Source of the DNA: an uncultured Gammaproteobacteria bacterium
GTDB lineage: Bacteria > Pseudomonadota > Gammaproteobacteria > Pseudomonadales > Pseudohongiellaceae
Direction of reading: 5' to 3'
Assembly (NCBI GenBank): GCA_913060975.1
Contig: CAJXVC010000001.1
Location: forward strand, 549,552-613,551
Length of the DNA stretch: 64,000 bases
This document shows positions 10,556 through 18,981 of the stretch, one piece after another. The position numbers were made by a program, and so were the translations under genes. The notes under the pieces were generated by a model, which was not told where the DNA came from, made no database searches, and worked only from the letters and a program-made list of their open reading frames with translations. Every line of letters begins with the position of its first letter. Position 1 is the first letter of the stretch.

Positions 10556-12130
10556 CTAACTGGACACAGCCTTGCCTGTTTTCAACAATTCCTGAGCGAG
10601 TGCTGATTCGTCTTTTTCGTTAGTCACTGATTCGCCAGCAACTCGCGCATCATTCACCTCAATCTCATCCTGATCAACAACATCATCACCCTCCTGTGCC
10701 CGCACCAGATTGTATTTGCGCATTTTCTCAACCAACGTAGTACGTCGAACATGGAGTCGATTGGCTGCGCGCGCAACCACACCGGCACTGTCTTCAAGCG
10801 CCTGTGAAATCAGATCCTTTTCCAGGTTCGATAAATACTCTTTGAGGTCCAGTCCATTGAGCGGCAATAGTGAGTCGGGACATTCTTCGCCGACACCTTG
10901 CTTCAATGGCGGCACGATAGCATCGTCCAGCCGCTCGCCCTCAATAAGTTCATCGCCGCGGAATTTTTCGGGCAAGTCGTTAACGCCGACAATGCCATGC
11001 GGATGCAGTATCGCCATGCGCTCGACCAGATTGGCCAACTCACGCACATTACCTGGCCAATCGTATTCAGTCAGACAGCGGATCGCGGCGGAATTGAAAC
11101 GCACCGAACCACGCTCCTCTTTTTCCATGATCGAAATAAGCTCATGGATCAATAAGGGGACGTCGCCCGTACGATCCCGCAGCGGCGGCATCTCAATTGG
11201 AAAAACATTAATACGATAATATAAATCTTCACGAAACTGCCCGGCCGTGATCATTTGCTCAAGATCTTTATGGGTTGCCGCCAGAATGCGCACATTGGTT
11301 TGAATGGTTTGTACGCCACCCACACGCTCAAAACTGCGCTCCTGCAAAACACGCAATAACTTGACCTGCATGCTCAATGGCATATCGCCTATCTCGTCGA
11401 GAAACAGCGTGCCGCCATCAGCTAACTCGAAGCGGCCGGCGCGCGCTGCCACAGCGCCGGTGAAAGCGCCTTTTTCATGCCCGAACAATTCACTTTCAAG
11501 CAATTCTCTCGGGATTGCGCCGCAGTTAATGGGCACGAACGGCTTTTCAGCGCGCGCTGAATTGAGATGCAGATTGCGCGCCACGACTTCTTTACCAGTA
11601 CCCGACTCGCCGGTGATCAACACGCTGACTTCTTTGTTGGCCACGTGGGCCATCATGTTGCGCACCTTCTGCACGCATTTACTATTGCCTACTAAAGAGT
11701 GAAACAGGTTGTAGTCGCGGATACCGGCCACTTCCCGAAGCCGGTGATAGTTATCATGAAATAACTTGGCTTTGTGCAACGCATCCAGCAACGGCTGATA
11801 ACTGAAATTACCTTCCAGCGCCGCTGTAATACGTGAGTGTAATTCTGAAGGCAGATTGCCTGGCACAGGCTGGTCAGTGAGCAAGATAAAGGGCAAGCCT
11901 GGCTCCCACTCGTAAAGCTGACTCAAAAGCTGTGTCAATGAAACAAGATCGCAACGCCCTATCATGGCGGCACAGAAATCCTGAGGATCACTCTCTGTTG
12001 CGACCTGTTCTGCCCAGTCAGCAGAGCTACCAACCGTCGCTTGTTCACCCAAAAAATTCAATATAGTAGTGAGATCGCGACGCGTTTCGATGTTGTCGTC
12101 AATCAGCAGGATTTTGGGGTTTTCAGTCAT
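10556..12130 (-). CDS. fleQ: FleQ-type sigma-54 activator of flagellar and exopolysaccharide genes
   Basis: The protein aligns end to end with Pseudomonas FleQ, the c-di-GMP-responsive enhancer-binding protein that activates flagellar genes and controls exopolysaccharide operons. It has an atypical receiver-like N-domain (LLIDDNIETRRDL...NFLGE), an AAA+ domain with Walker A GESGTGKE and the sigma-54 contact loop GAFTGA (221-226), and a C-terminal Fis-type helix-turn-helix (VARAANRLHVRRTTLVEKMRKY). The KEVVARN motif (180-186) used by FleQ to bind c-di-GMP is intact, but LFRS is LFHS here (His144 for Arg). An acidic tail of about 50 residues extends beyond the usual end. No flagellar structural genes are in the window. 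Confidence 0.88.
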   Translation of the reverse strand: MTENPKILLIDDNIETRRDLTTILNFLGEQATVGSSADWAEQVATESDPQDFCAAMIGRCDLVSLTQLLSQLYEWEPGLPFILLTDQPVPGNLPSELHSRITAALEGNFSYQPLLDALHKAKLFHDNYHRLREVAGIRDYNLFHSLVGNSKCVQKVRNMMAHVANKEVSVLITGESGTGKEVVARNLHLNSARAEKPFVPINCGAIPRELLESELFGHEKGAFTGAVAARAGRFELADGGTLFLDEIGDMPLSMQVKLLRVLQERSFERVGGVQTIQTNVRILAATHKDLEQMITAGQFREDLYYRINVFPIEMPPLRDRTGDVPLLIHELISIMEKEERGSVRFNSAAIRCLTEYDWPGNVRELANLVERMAILHPHGIVGVNDLPEKFRGDELIEGERLDDAIVPPLKQGVGEECPDSLLPLNGLDLKEYLSNLEKDLISQALEDSAGVVARAANRLHVRRTTLVEKMRKYNLVRAQEGDDVVDQDEIEVNDARVAGESVTNEKDESALAQELLKTGKAVSS

Positions 12131-12417
12131 GGGCCCGAAGCGTGTCTTTTCTAAAATTGCTCGTTCAGTTTCAGATGCTCTACGGAGTCTTACCAGTCTC
12201 TTTAATCACTATACGAGCAAGTAGTGGGCAGCTAGAGTAAGAACGAGTCTCAATAACAGTAAATGTATCACAGCCGCCAAGCAGAATGTGTGAAATTCAC
12301 CGCAACTGATGGCGGTAAGGAATGGCGTAACTCAAGTACAGGATTGGGCTCGGAAAGACGTTGGAACTAGCTGCGAGGGCCATGGTTTTTTAATGCCAAA
12401 ACCCTTCGGTACCCATG
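12131..12417. other. Gap upstream of fleQ with an 11-bp palindrome
   Basis: This 287-base gap must hold the fleQ promoter. It contains GTGAAATTCAC at 12290-12300, a perfect inverted repeat about a central A and a possible regulator site. I see no gene, convincing sigma-70 pair or terminator. Confidence 0.4.
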
Positions 12418-13599
12418 TTATGACCAGCTGACCCGCATGCAGGCCTGCGGCACACCACCAAACTGCTCAACTTGCAAAGGACGGGCAATCGATTGACCCG
12501 GTGTATTCACTCGGCCCTGCGCATTCGACTGACCGAGACCCGCGCCTTCCAGAGCAAACTCCTTACAACCAATATCTCGGGCAAAACCCATTGCTCGCCA
12601 AAGCAACTGCAGTATGGATGCCTGCGATTCGCTGTGGCTGACAGCATTGGCCATCACGAAGTAACAGCGCTGACCATTATGCACAAACAGCGCTGCCGGT
12701 TGGTCCATGTGCTCAAGGCTATGACCAAACTGCACTCCGCTGCGGGTAACCACGAAGCCCTGTTCGCCAACCAACAGTTCGGACAGCAGTTGCCAGAGCA
12801 GCTGGGGCTTGTCCTGCGCCGCCAAGATGGATGAGGCAATACTGTGCTTGCCTGGTATTTGCGCTAACTCATTGTCCCAGGCATGCATAATGGCCAACAA
12901 TTCGTCTTTGTCAGTTGGCGCTTGGAGACAGCGCAGCGCATTTCCGCTGCGACTTTCATTGGCTGCGCTAGCCGATCGCCAACCGATTAACGCTTGATAG
13001 TCAGGCGCAATGGCGGCGTAGAGCTGCTCCAGATCGAGCTGCAAATTGATAACATGAGAGGTAGACACCTGAGGCAAACCACCGTGCTCCAAAAGAGTAT
13101 GCGTTACCGGTGACAGCAAACCAAAATGCACTGGATCCATGAACTCGAGTTGGGCAGGCATCAGGTTGCGCAGCAAGCGACGCATGTGTTTTTGGGTAAT
13201 CGCAACTGTAGAGTCACTAAAATTGTTGGTGGCCTTCTCCAAAGAATCGCGGTTAACCACGATGGACGCGGCATTGCCACGATAGCCCAGACAGCGCTGC
13301 CCCTGTCCATTAGTATGCGATGTAATCGCGCAACCCAGTAAGGGCTGATCATTGTTAGCTATAATAAACGAATGCTCGTCGTAGTGAGGTGCTGCATCGG
13401 CAGTATCCGCATCGCGCGTATTGGCAGAATGGCCAGAGTCCCTGGTCGCAAGCCGCGGCGATGCAGCATCAGGACTTTGCTTGGCTCTGACTGAAGCCGG
13501 CAATCCCGAGAGCAATGGGTTGCGATACCGATCCCGAGCCAAAAGCTGACGCCAGTGGCCAGCGAATTCGTTTTCGCTTGTGGGAATGATTCTCAACAT
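12418..13599 (-). CDS. FemAB/GNAT-like acyltransferase-family protein
   Basis: The 393-residue protein appears to have the tandem GNAT-like fold of FemAB-like transferases often linked to exopolysaccharide or peptidoglycan modification. Supporting segments are VINLQLDLEQLYAAIAPDYQ (the usual Leu-Asp-Leu ... Ile-Arg-like stretch) and the C-terminal QLLWRAMGFARDIGCKEFALEGAGLGQ with a later GGVPQACMRVSW. Residues 35-75 are a low-complexity Ala/Ser/Asp-rich insert. No substrate can be named. It stands alone between fleQ and a divergent thioesterase gene. The assignment rests on motif resemblance only. Confidence 0.5.
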   Translation of the reverse strand: MLRIIPTSENEFAGHWRQLLARDRYRNPLLSGLPASVRAKQSPDAASPRLATRDSGHSANTRDADTADAAPHYDEHSFIIANNDQPLLGCAITSHTNGQGQRCLGYRGNAASIVVNRDSLEKATNNFSDSTVAITQKHMRRLLRNLMPAQLEFMDPVHFGLLSPVTHTLLEHGGLPQVSTSHVINLQLDLEQLYAAIAPDYQALIGWRSASAANESRSGNALRCLQAPTDKDELLAIMHAWDNELAQIPGKHSIASSILAAQDKPQLLWQLLSELLVGEQGFVVTRSGVQFGHSLEHMDQPAALFVHNGQRCYFVMANAVSHSESQASILQLLWRAMGFARDIGCKEFALEGAGLGQSNAQGRVNTPGQSIARPLQVEQFGGVPQACMRVSWS

Positions 13600-13853
13600 A
13601 GAAGCGTTATCGACCCTTTTTAGCTTTTTCTTCTGGATTTGCCAAACTTGCTATTTTTACTGTTCTTTCTATTCACTCTGTTCTTACTATTCGCTCACAG
13701 TCGTGTTTCGTGAAACTGCGCTGAAGATGTATCGCTCTTTAGATCTTCCGTCCAGAATCATGTGCTGTCTATCAGTAATCTTTCGCCGGGTAACCTTGGC
13801 ATGTCCCGGCAGCCCGGATATGGAAAGGCAACGTCAGCCACCCGACTAATGTC

Positions 13854-14357
13854 ATGCTAGAATTCAGCCTCCATTGTAGACCAGAAGCAGCATTAAGTTT
13901 GTCAGAATTCCTGTGGGATTTGCCCTCTCCCTTCACAATTCGTCTCCAAGTTACCCCGGAAGATATCGATGGCATGAGTCACGTCAACAATGCCTGTTAT
14001 ATCGTCTGGTGTGAACAATGCGCCTGGCGCCATTCCGAAGCCCTTGGTCTGACGGTTCAGGATTATCAGCAACTGAACCGTGGCGTGGCCATTCGACAGG
14101 CGCACTATGATTACTTCGCTCCGGGCCTGGTTGACGATCCGCTGGTCATAGCTACCTGGCTCACTGAGTGTGATGGCAAGCTGCGGCTGCAGCGACGCTT
14201 TCAGATTTGCCATGCAAAGAGCGGCATTACCCTCATGCGTGGTCACTGGAATCTTATCTGTATCAATGTAGAGACCGGTAAACCCACCCGCTTCCCACAG
14301 ACTTTCATTGAAATCTACGGCAACGCCGTCATTCGCGCTGAGGATAGCAAAGCCTGA
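13854..14357 (+). CDS. Hotdog-fold acyl-CoA thioesterase (YbgC/FadM-like)
   Basis: The protein belongs to the 4-hydroxybenzoyl-CoA thioesterase-like hotdog family. The core DIDGMSHVNNACYIVWCEQC, with Asp39, His43 and Asn46, has the spacing of the family's catalytic Asp and the active-site loop. It would hydrolyse an acyl-CoA thioester in the cytosol; the substrate is unknown. The ATG at 13854 gives about 25 residues more than usual before the first strand, so a downstream start (for example TTG codons near 13896) is possible. No clear ribosome-binding site precedes the ATG. Confidence 0.75.
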   Translation: MLEFSLHCRPEAALSLSEFLWDLPSPFTIRLQVTPEDIDGMSHVNNACYIVWCEQCAWRHSEALGLTVQDYQQLNRGVAIRQAHYDYFAPGLVDDPLVIATWLTECDGKLRLQRRFQICHAKSGITLMRGHWNLICINVETGKPTRFPQTFIEIYGNAVIRAEDSKA

Positions 14358-14957
14358 ACCGGACAAGGTCCAATTCAAGTCCCAATCCCCTGCCTGCAAC
14401 AAGTGATTCCTCCTGACTTTCGCTTTATTTTCCCCAGCCTTTCTCCTGAATTCCCCTTGCTCTCTACTGGCCGTTCTTACGGGCTTATCGCACTTTTCTG
14501 CCCCCGGCAACTCGCTGTGAAGAAGTGCCTGCAGTCATATGCAGTGCATGGCTGGCAAAAAGTTTCACTTTATTTCAGATTCTGAACATTTCCTACAACC
14601 CCCAGTATCCACTAACCGTCTAGTACGCAACACCCGTGAATCATATATTTAATGTTAGGTTTTTGAAAAGCTGTAAACAGAGCTTGGCGGCAAAATGGCG
14701 CTTCTTGGTTGCCGTGCCCGACACAATTCATTTTTGGCCTATTTGCAGTGTAATCAATGTGTTAGCGGGCATAGAATGGATGGTAGGTGGGTCAGCAGCT
14801 AGCTCCCTCCGCGCAGGGATTTCACCGTACGGCTTTAAAGATATTTTTACACCAGTCGTTATAATTGAGACCCGCTGCTGCTGGCAACACTCGGCACCGG
14901 CGCGGGAACCGAAATTTTTGCGCAGAATTGAATCATTACCAATAGAAGTGCCGAGCA
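14358..14957. other. 600-base gap upstream of flgM
   Basis: No gene is supported here. A TATAAT at 14860-14865, about 90 bases before flgM, is the only promoter-like element seen, and it lacks a good -35. I looked for sigma-54 (-24/-12) and sigma-28 patterns, as expected for flagellar genes, and found none with correct spacing. Confidence 0.4.
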
Positions 14958-15266
14958 GTGAATAAAACCGAAATCAGCAAGCAATCCACACCCCCCACTT
15001 CTCCGGGAGTCGTCACGCAATTCAGTTCGCGCCGGCGTGAGAGCACGGCCGATCCGGCCAGCCTCAAGACTGACTTAAGCCCTCAGGATAATGCCTTGCT
15101 GGGGCAATTGTGCGAGGCCGTCGAGCAATTACCGGAAATAGATGCGACTCGGGTCGTGCAAATGCACCAACGCCTTCTCGATACCGAGTATAAAGTTGAT
15201 GTGAACCGGCTGGCTGATCGGTTGCTCGGACTGGAAACTATGCTTGCCACACTGGATAGCGAATAA
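14958..15266 (+). CDS. flgM: FlgM-like anti-sigma-28 factor
   Basis: FlgM binds the flagellar sigma factor FliA and is exported through the finished hook-basal body, releasing late flagellar transcription. The 102-residue protein has the family layout: a disordered basic N-terminus, then LSPQDNALLGQLCEAVEQLPEIDATRV, and the C-terminal sigma-binding helices around YKVDVNRLADRLLGLE. The start is GTG with AGAAG about eight bases upstream. FlgM normally lies beside flgA or flgN; here it is an orphan, about 2.8 kb from the fleQ start. Confidence 0.82.
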   Translation: MNKTEISKQSTPPTSPGVVTQFSSRRRESTADPASLKTDLSPQDNALLGQLCEAVEQLPEIDATRVVQMHQRLLDTEYKVDVNRLADRLLGLETMLATLDSE

Positions 15267-15347
15267 CACGCAAACCACGACTGATTTCACCCCAAGTGGT
15301 GAGTCGTGCAACGCCGCTGAACCAGTTTTCGCCAATCTCTCATTAGA

Positions 15348-15435
15348 CACTCTCTCCAGGACCTCACTCCAGGACCTCTCACCAGGCATTCTCTCCTGGC
15401 ACTCTCTCCTGGCACTCTCTCCTGGTACTCACCAG
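15348..15435. repeat. Degenerate 13-bp tandem array (CACTCTCTCCTGG)
   Basis: About seven imperfect copies of CACTCTCTCCTGG run from 15348 to 15435, the last three nearly identical and the earlier ones carrying CCAGG for CCTGG. The array lies between flgM and the convergent TIGR04282 gene and overlaps the last codons of the latter. Upstream, CACGAC (15276-15281) and GTCGTG (15303-15308) can form an imperfect stem-loop. Confidence 0.8.
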
Positions 15436-16094
15436 TACAACCCAGCCGTCAGGCTCGGATAGGCAGACTGCAGGCGCTCCAGATCCTCTGCTACGTCAAC
15501 ATCCCATCTTGACTCCAGCAACCGATAGGGTATCTCGTGTTCGCACAGTCGGGATCGCGTGCGTGACAGCACCTGCTCATTACCCCACTCCATGTCCAGC
15601 AGGATCTCCGGCACTGGCCGGGTCATGCCCAGCAAGACATAGCCGCCATCTTCGGCCGGACCAATCACCACCTGCGCCGCATTGTCAAACTGCCCCTGTA
15701 ACGCAGTAAGGGCGCTTTGCAGATACGCTTGGTCCATGCCAGGGCAATCGGTGCCGATAATAATAACTCGCCCGACACCGCGCTCTGACAAGACTGATTG
15801 AGCGGTATGCAGCATGCGCGCACCGAGGTCCTTACCCTGTTGCAAAAATATGTGCTCGCCATTCAAGGCGGAGAATGCCTCATGGTCAACCGTGTCCGTT
15901 ACCCATAATTGCATGGGTGCCAGCCCAGCTTGTTGCACCGTACTGACTGTCTTCACCAGTAAAGCCTGATACAACTGCAAGCACCCTGTTGCACCCAGCG
16001 CAGGCTCGAGCCGGGTTTTCACCGCCCCCAATCTGGGTGCGCGGGCAAAGACCGCGATACGGGCATCTGGATAGAGATACTCAGTCACTGCCAA
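15429..16094 (-). CDS. TIGR04282/DUF2064 glycosyltransferase-like protein
   Basis: The 221-residue protein has a GT-A/CofC-like nucleotidyl-sugar fold and matches TIGR04282 (DUF2064), a family first linked to arsenosugar-type clusters. Recognisable parts are VFARAPRLGAVKTRLEPALG, resembling the nucleotide-binding GxxKTRL motif, then IIIGTDCPGMD with the metal-binding Asp, and GPAEDGGYVLLG. The substrate is not known. It follows the TIGR04283 gene by 17 bases on the same strand, the usual pairing. Its 3' end runs into the CTCTCCTGG array, so the C-terminal residues may vary. Confidence 0.85.
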   Translation of the reverse strand: MAVTEYLYPDARIAVFARAPRLGAVKTRLEPALGATGCLQLYQALLVKTVSTVQQAGLAPMQLWVTDTVDHEAFSALNGEHIFLQQGKDLGARMLHTAQSVLSERGVGRVIIIGTDCPGMDQAYLQSALTALQGQFDNAAQVVIGPAEDGGYVLLGMTRPVPEILLDMEWGNEQVLSRTRSRLCEHEIPYRLLESRWDVDVAEDLERLQSAYPSLTAGLYW

Positions 16095-16111
16095 TGCTCA
16101 TCCCTCATTCC

Positions 16112-16855
16112 TCAATCCTGTGTCTCACTCGGGCCATGCCTGGACGCATGTGCCTGCGCCGGATAACTCGGATAGTAGATCCGTGCCAGGTGGTCCGGCG
16201 ACGCACCCATAAAATACAGCAAGCGCAGTTTCCACATCAGCCAGACAGTGCGCATTACACCATGACTCTCCCAGCGGCGACCGGACGTGATCACCGGCTG
16301 CCTGATGACTACCGACCGAGCGCTGCGGCGCAGGGCTTTGCTGATTGCCACGTCTTCCATCAGCGGCAGCTCGGGGAAACCACCCACCGCTTCGAACTGT
16401 TGACGCGTTACGAACAATGCCTGATCCCCGGTACACACTCGTGTGAGTCTGGCACGCAGGCTCATGGCGCGAGCGATCACTCCCAGCCGCCAATCACTGC
16501 TACCAAGACAGGCATCGAACCACCCCCAACGCACAGTGGGGTCAGAGAACGCCTGACAAACCAGCTCCACGCCCTGCTCTGGTAATTGCGTATCGGCATG
16601 CAGAAACAGCAGCACATCGACGCTGCCTGCTGCCTCGGCCTGCGCCCCCTTGTTCATCTGCAGTGCTCTGCCTGCCGCGCAATTAATCACTTGATCAGCG
16701 TAGGGTTCGGCTAAAGCAACTGTGTCATCGTCACTACCACCATCCGCCACGACCACAACATGACCCGCCATTCGGGCCGACTGCAGAGGCTGCAATACAG
16801 CCGCAATAGTGCTGGCTTCATTCAAGGTTGGAATAATAAAAGCGATGATCGACAA
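16112..16855 (-). CDS. TIGR04283 family-2 glycosyltransferase
   Basis: A GT-A glycosyltransferase of the TIGR04283 group. The N-terminal IIPTLNEASTI, the ADGGSDDDT nucleotide-binding loop and the HADTQLP metal-binding motif (DXD equivalent) are present, followed by GDQALFVTRQQFEAVGGFPELPLMEDV, the acceptor-side segment of GT2 enzymes. The 247-residue length is normal. It is paired with the downstream TIGR04282 gene. The radical-SAM and thioesterase-like partners of arsenosugar clusters are not within the window, so the product is undetermined. Confidence 0.85.
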   Translation of the reverse strand: MSIIAFIIPTLNEASTIAAVLQPLQSARMAGHVVVVADGGSDDDTVALAEPYADQVINCAAGRALQMNKGAQAEAAGSVDVLLFLHADTQLPEQGVELVCQAFSDPTVRWGWFDACLGSSDWRLGVIARAMSLRARLTRVCTGDQALFVTRQQFEAVGGFPELPLMEDVAISKALRRSARSVVIRQPVITSGRRWESHGVMRTVWLMWKLRLLYFMGASPDHLARIYYPSYPAQAHASRHGPSETQD

Positions 16856-17281
16856 AATTGTACATCTCTTGGCCGCAGACAGACTCCTGCGGTAGTCACA
16901 ATTAGCATTCTATAGCGAGTAAAGCACAGAATTTTAAGATAACTGACTCAACCAACTCAGCCAGCGCGCCGTAAACCTAAAGAGCAACCCCGGCGAAAGC
17001 CTGTGAACAAGCATTGCAGCAGACTGTGAACCAGTTAGCAAACCTTTGATATTCCGGGGATTAAGCTTCGATTCAGGCGTAAAAAGAGACACTAAACCCA
17101 AGCTGATCGAGTCCGCACAAAAAGTAGGTCGAACGCGTCGGAACGATCTTGTATTACAAGGGCTGTTGGTTTTTAATACGCGGCCGATATTAGCCGTATA
17201 TCAAGGGCATTACCCGAACCGACGGCGCACTTTTAGTTTTGAGATAACAGCCGCGAGAAGAACCTCTCGACTGAGTGAGAT
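16856..17281. other. Gap with no recognisable gene
   Basis: These 426 bases separate the divergent TIGR04283 gene and a small plus-strand gene. No open frame with family resemblance, strong promoter or terminator was seen. Confidence 0.5.
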
Positions 17282-17530
17282 GTGGTAACCAACCCAGTGA
17301 ACGCAAAGAACTATTACATCGTTGCAACAGCGCCAAACGAGCCAAGTTTGCAGGTAAAGATCTCAGGTCCCTATCTGACCCGTCAGGCAGCCCAGGCCGA
17401 TCTCTCCGCCGCCATCGATGAAGCCATGGATATTGATCCGAGCGCCAAGACTTACGACTACAGTATCTCCCATGTCGAGAGTCGCAAACCGGGCGTGATT
17501 CAGCATATGGCCGCCCACGCCTGCGGGTAG
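17282..17530 (+). CDS. Small uncharacterised protein
   Basis: An 82-residue frame with a plausible compact fold: a beta strand NYYIVATAP, a helix TRQAAQADLSAAIDEAMDI and a strand TYDYSISHVES. I do not recognise the family. GTG start codons exist at 17282 and 17297; the first has GAGTGAGA just upstream, while the second would start the protein directly before NAKNYYIV. Even amino-acid use supports coding, and the overlapping 176-residue frame on the other strand is Arg-rich and looks like its shadow. Confidence 0.5.
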   Translation: MVTNPVNAKNYYIVATAPNEPSLQVKISGPYLTRQAAQADLSAAIDEAMDIDPSAKTYDYSISHVESRKPGVIQHMAAHACG

Positions 17531-17710
17531 TCCATCGCCCACGCCCCTGAGCCTCCCCCGGCTTTCGAACTCTCTTCGTAAATCGCTTTTCGCTGTCTTG
17601 ATCTACGGTTTGGCATTGTCCAGCCAATGGCATAATGCTGTTCGATAATAGCACTGTACGGCAGAAGCCTGACCTGCCGCTTTCTAAAATCAGCGTAACG
17701 TGGCTCTCTG

Positions 17711-17826
17711 CTACTTTCACTTTTTACACTTTCTACACTTTCTACACTTTTTACACTTTGTAAACTTTGCACGCTTCGGTCACTTTATGGCCTCGTGTAC
17801 TTTATAGACTTGTGCACTTTATAAGG
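17711..17826. repeat. 10-bp periodic T-rich tandem array (ACACTTTCT-type)
   Basis: From 17711 the sequence repeats about every 10 bases with forms such as TTTTTACACT, TTCTACACTT and TTTGTAAACT, decaying past 17770 into looser ACTTTAT units. T-tracts therefore recur about once per helical turn, a pattern expected to bend DNA. The following stretch, 17827-18299, has no gene that I can support. Confidence 0.75.
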
Positions 17827-18299
17827 AGTCTTGCCATGTCATGACAACCATGCAACTGGCAGAATAACCGAAATACAGCGACCACCTCATCATGACGGCT
17901 AGTGAGTGACTGATAGCGTTCAGTGAAGAAGCTGTATTAACTGTATGACTTGCCGGAAGTTTCAAGAGCGCCCCGGAACAATTTCAGAAGTGAAATTTCT
18001 CACGCAATGGGCTTGAACCGGCCCACCGATCAGATTGTTTCACGCTCGCACACCCGGTCAGTACAACTATCTTCCTACGTAACCTAACGTTCCAATGCGG
18101 GTTTCAAGAAAGTCCAGCAAAAAACCCAACAGTTCACCAAACACTGATGGAAAAGATGTTTCATGCAGCCGGTGCAATTTAACCACGCCTGTTATAGGGG
18201 CTTCGGAAATCCGCACCAAACCCTGTAATTTCTGTAAATAAATCACAAAAGCGGTTTGAAATGTCAGCGAACCGAAATAACAACAGCTTCGGCGTTGCT

Positions 18300-18331
18300 A
18301 ATATTGCAAATTCCATCACAGATGCAATATT
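18300..18331. promoter_or_regulatory. 9-bp inverted repeat upstream of the AP2-like gene
   Basis: AATATTGCA at 18300-18308 and TGCAATATT at 18323-18331 are perfect inverted copies 14 bases apart, about 115 bases before the AP2-like start. GATCTAAA also occurs twice nearby (about 18394 and 18426). These may be operator sites, but no regulator is known. Confidence 0.45.
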
Positions 18332-18444
18332 GGAAAGCGAGTAAGCTCTGTAACCATAAAAAGAAGTAAATCATAAAGAGGTAATCGGTAAAGATCTAAA
18401 TTTCACTAAATTCAAGATCGATAACGATCTAAAGAGAGGTTCAC

Positions 18445-18879
18445 GTGAAGAAACTTAGCGCTTTACACCACATTAGCATCATCGAATCCCGCGGCACCAA
18501 CTGCGCCTGGGTTCGAATCAAATACGACGGCAAGAGCTTTCAGGAATCGTTTCCCTTCAAGAAATATGGCGGCAAGCTGAAAGCTATTGCGGCTGCCAAG
18601 AAGAAAAGAGATGAAGAAGGTAAGAAGATATACGGTGAGCATTGGCCCTATGCCAAATACAGCCCCCGTAAAATTTCGCCACTTAATAGCTCTGGCGAGA
18701 TCGGCGTGAGCTATTCCGAAAAAGACCACTCCTGGGTCGCCACTTGGCAAGAAGGCCGAGGCGCGCGACGCAAACAGCGCAACGCTTATTTCTCCATTAA
18801 CAAGTACGGGGAAAACAAAGCGAAAAAACTGGCTGTCAAGACACGGCGGGATGCGGTGAAAGAGAATCGCATTCAGTAG
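18445..18879 (+). CDS. Protein with two AP2-like DNA-binding repeats
   Basis: The basic 144-residue protein carries two copies of an AP2/ERF-like three-strand plus helix unit. The second is clear: EIGVSYSEKDHSWVATWQ, then AYFSINKYGENKAKKLAVKTRRDAV. The first is weaker: CAWVRIKYDGKSFQESFPFKKYGG and AIAAAKKKRDEEG. Bacterial AP2 domains usually sit in homing endonucleases or phage-linked proteins; here no nuclease domain is attached. The start is GTG, with a strong AGAGAGG seven bases before it. The gene lies alone after a long AT-rich gap, suggesting a transferred or domesticated gene. Binding to DNA is inferred. Confidence 0.7.
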   Translation: MKKLSALHHISIIESRGTNCAWVRIKYDGKSFQESFPFKKYGGKLKAIAAAKKKRDEEGKKIYGEHWPYAKYSPRKISPLNSSGEIGVSYSEKDHSWVATWQEGRGARRKQRNAYFSINKYGENKAKKLAVKTRRDAVKENRIQ

Positions 18880-18981
18880 CTCGACCCAAGTAAGCCGATA
18901 GCAAGACAGCTTATAAGCAAACCCAGAACAGAGCAGCGTGCTATTTGAACGCCGGGTTAACTATTGACAGTGTATCTGCAA

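Noticed and set aside
14690..14720. Possible sigma-54 promoter (TGGC ... TTGC) upstream of flgM
   Set aside because: The GG-GC distance is two bases too long for sigma-54.
14636..14965. Plus-strand 109-residue frame before flgM
   Set aside because: Composition is uneven, no motif is recognisable and it runs into the flgM start.
17190..17720. Minus-strand 176-residue Arg-rich frame
   Set aside because: It is antisense to the small gene at 17282-17530 and passes into the 10-bp repeat; composition is that of a shadow frame.
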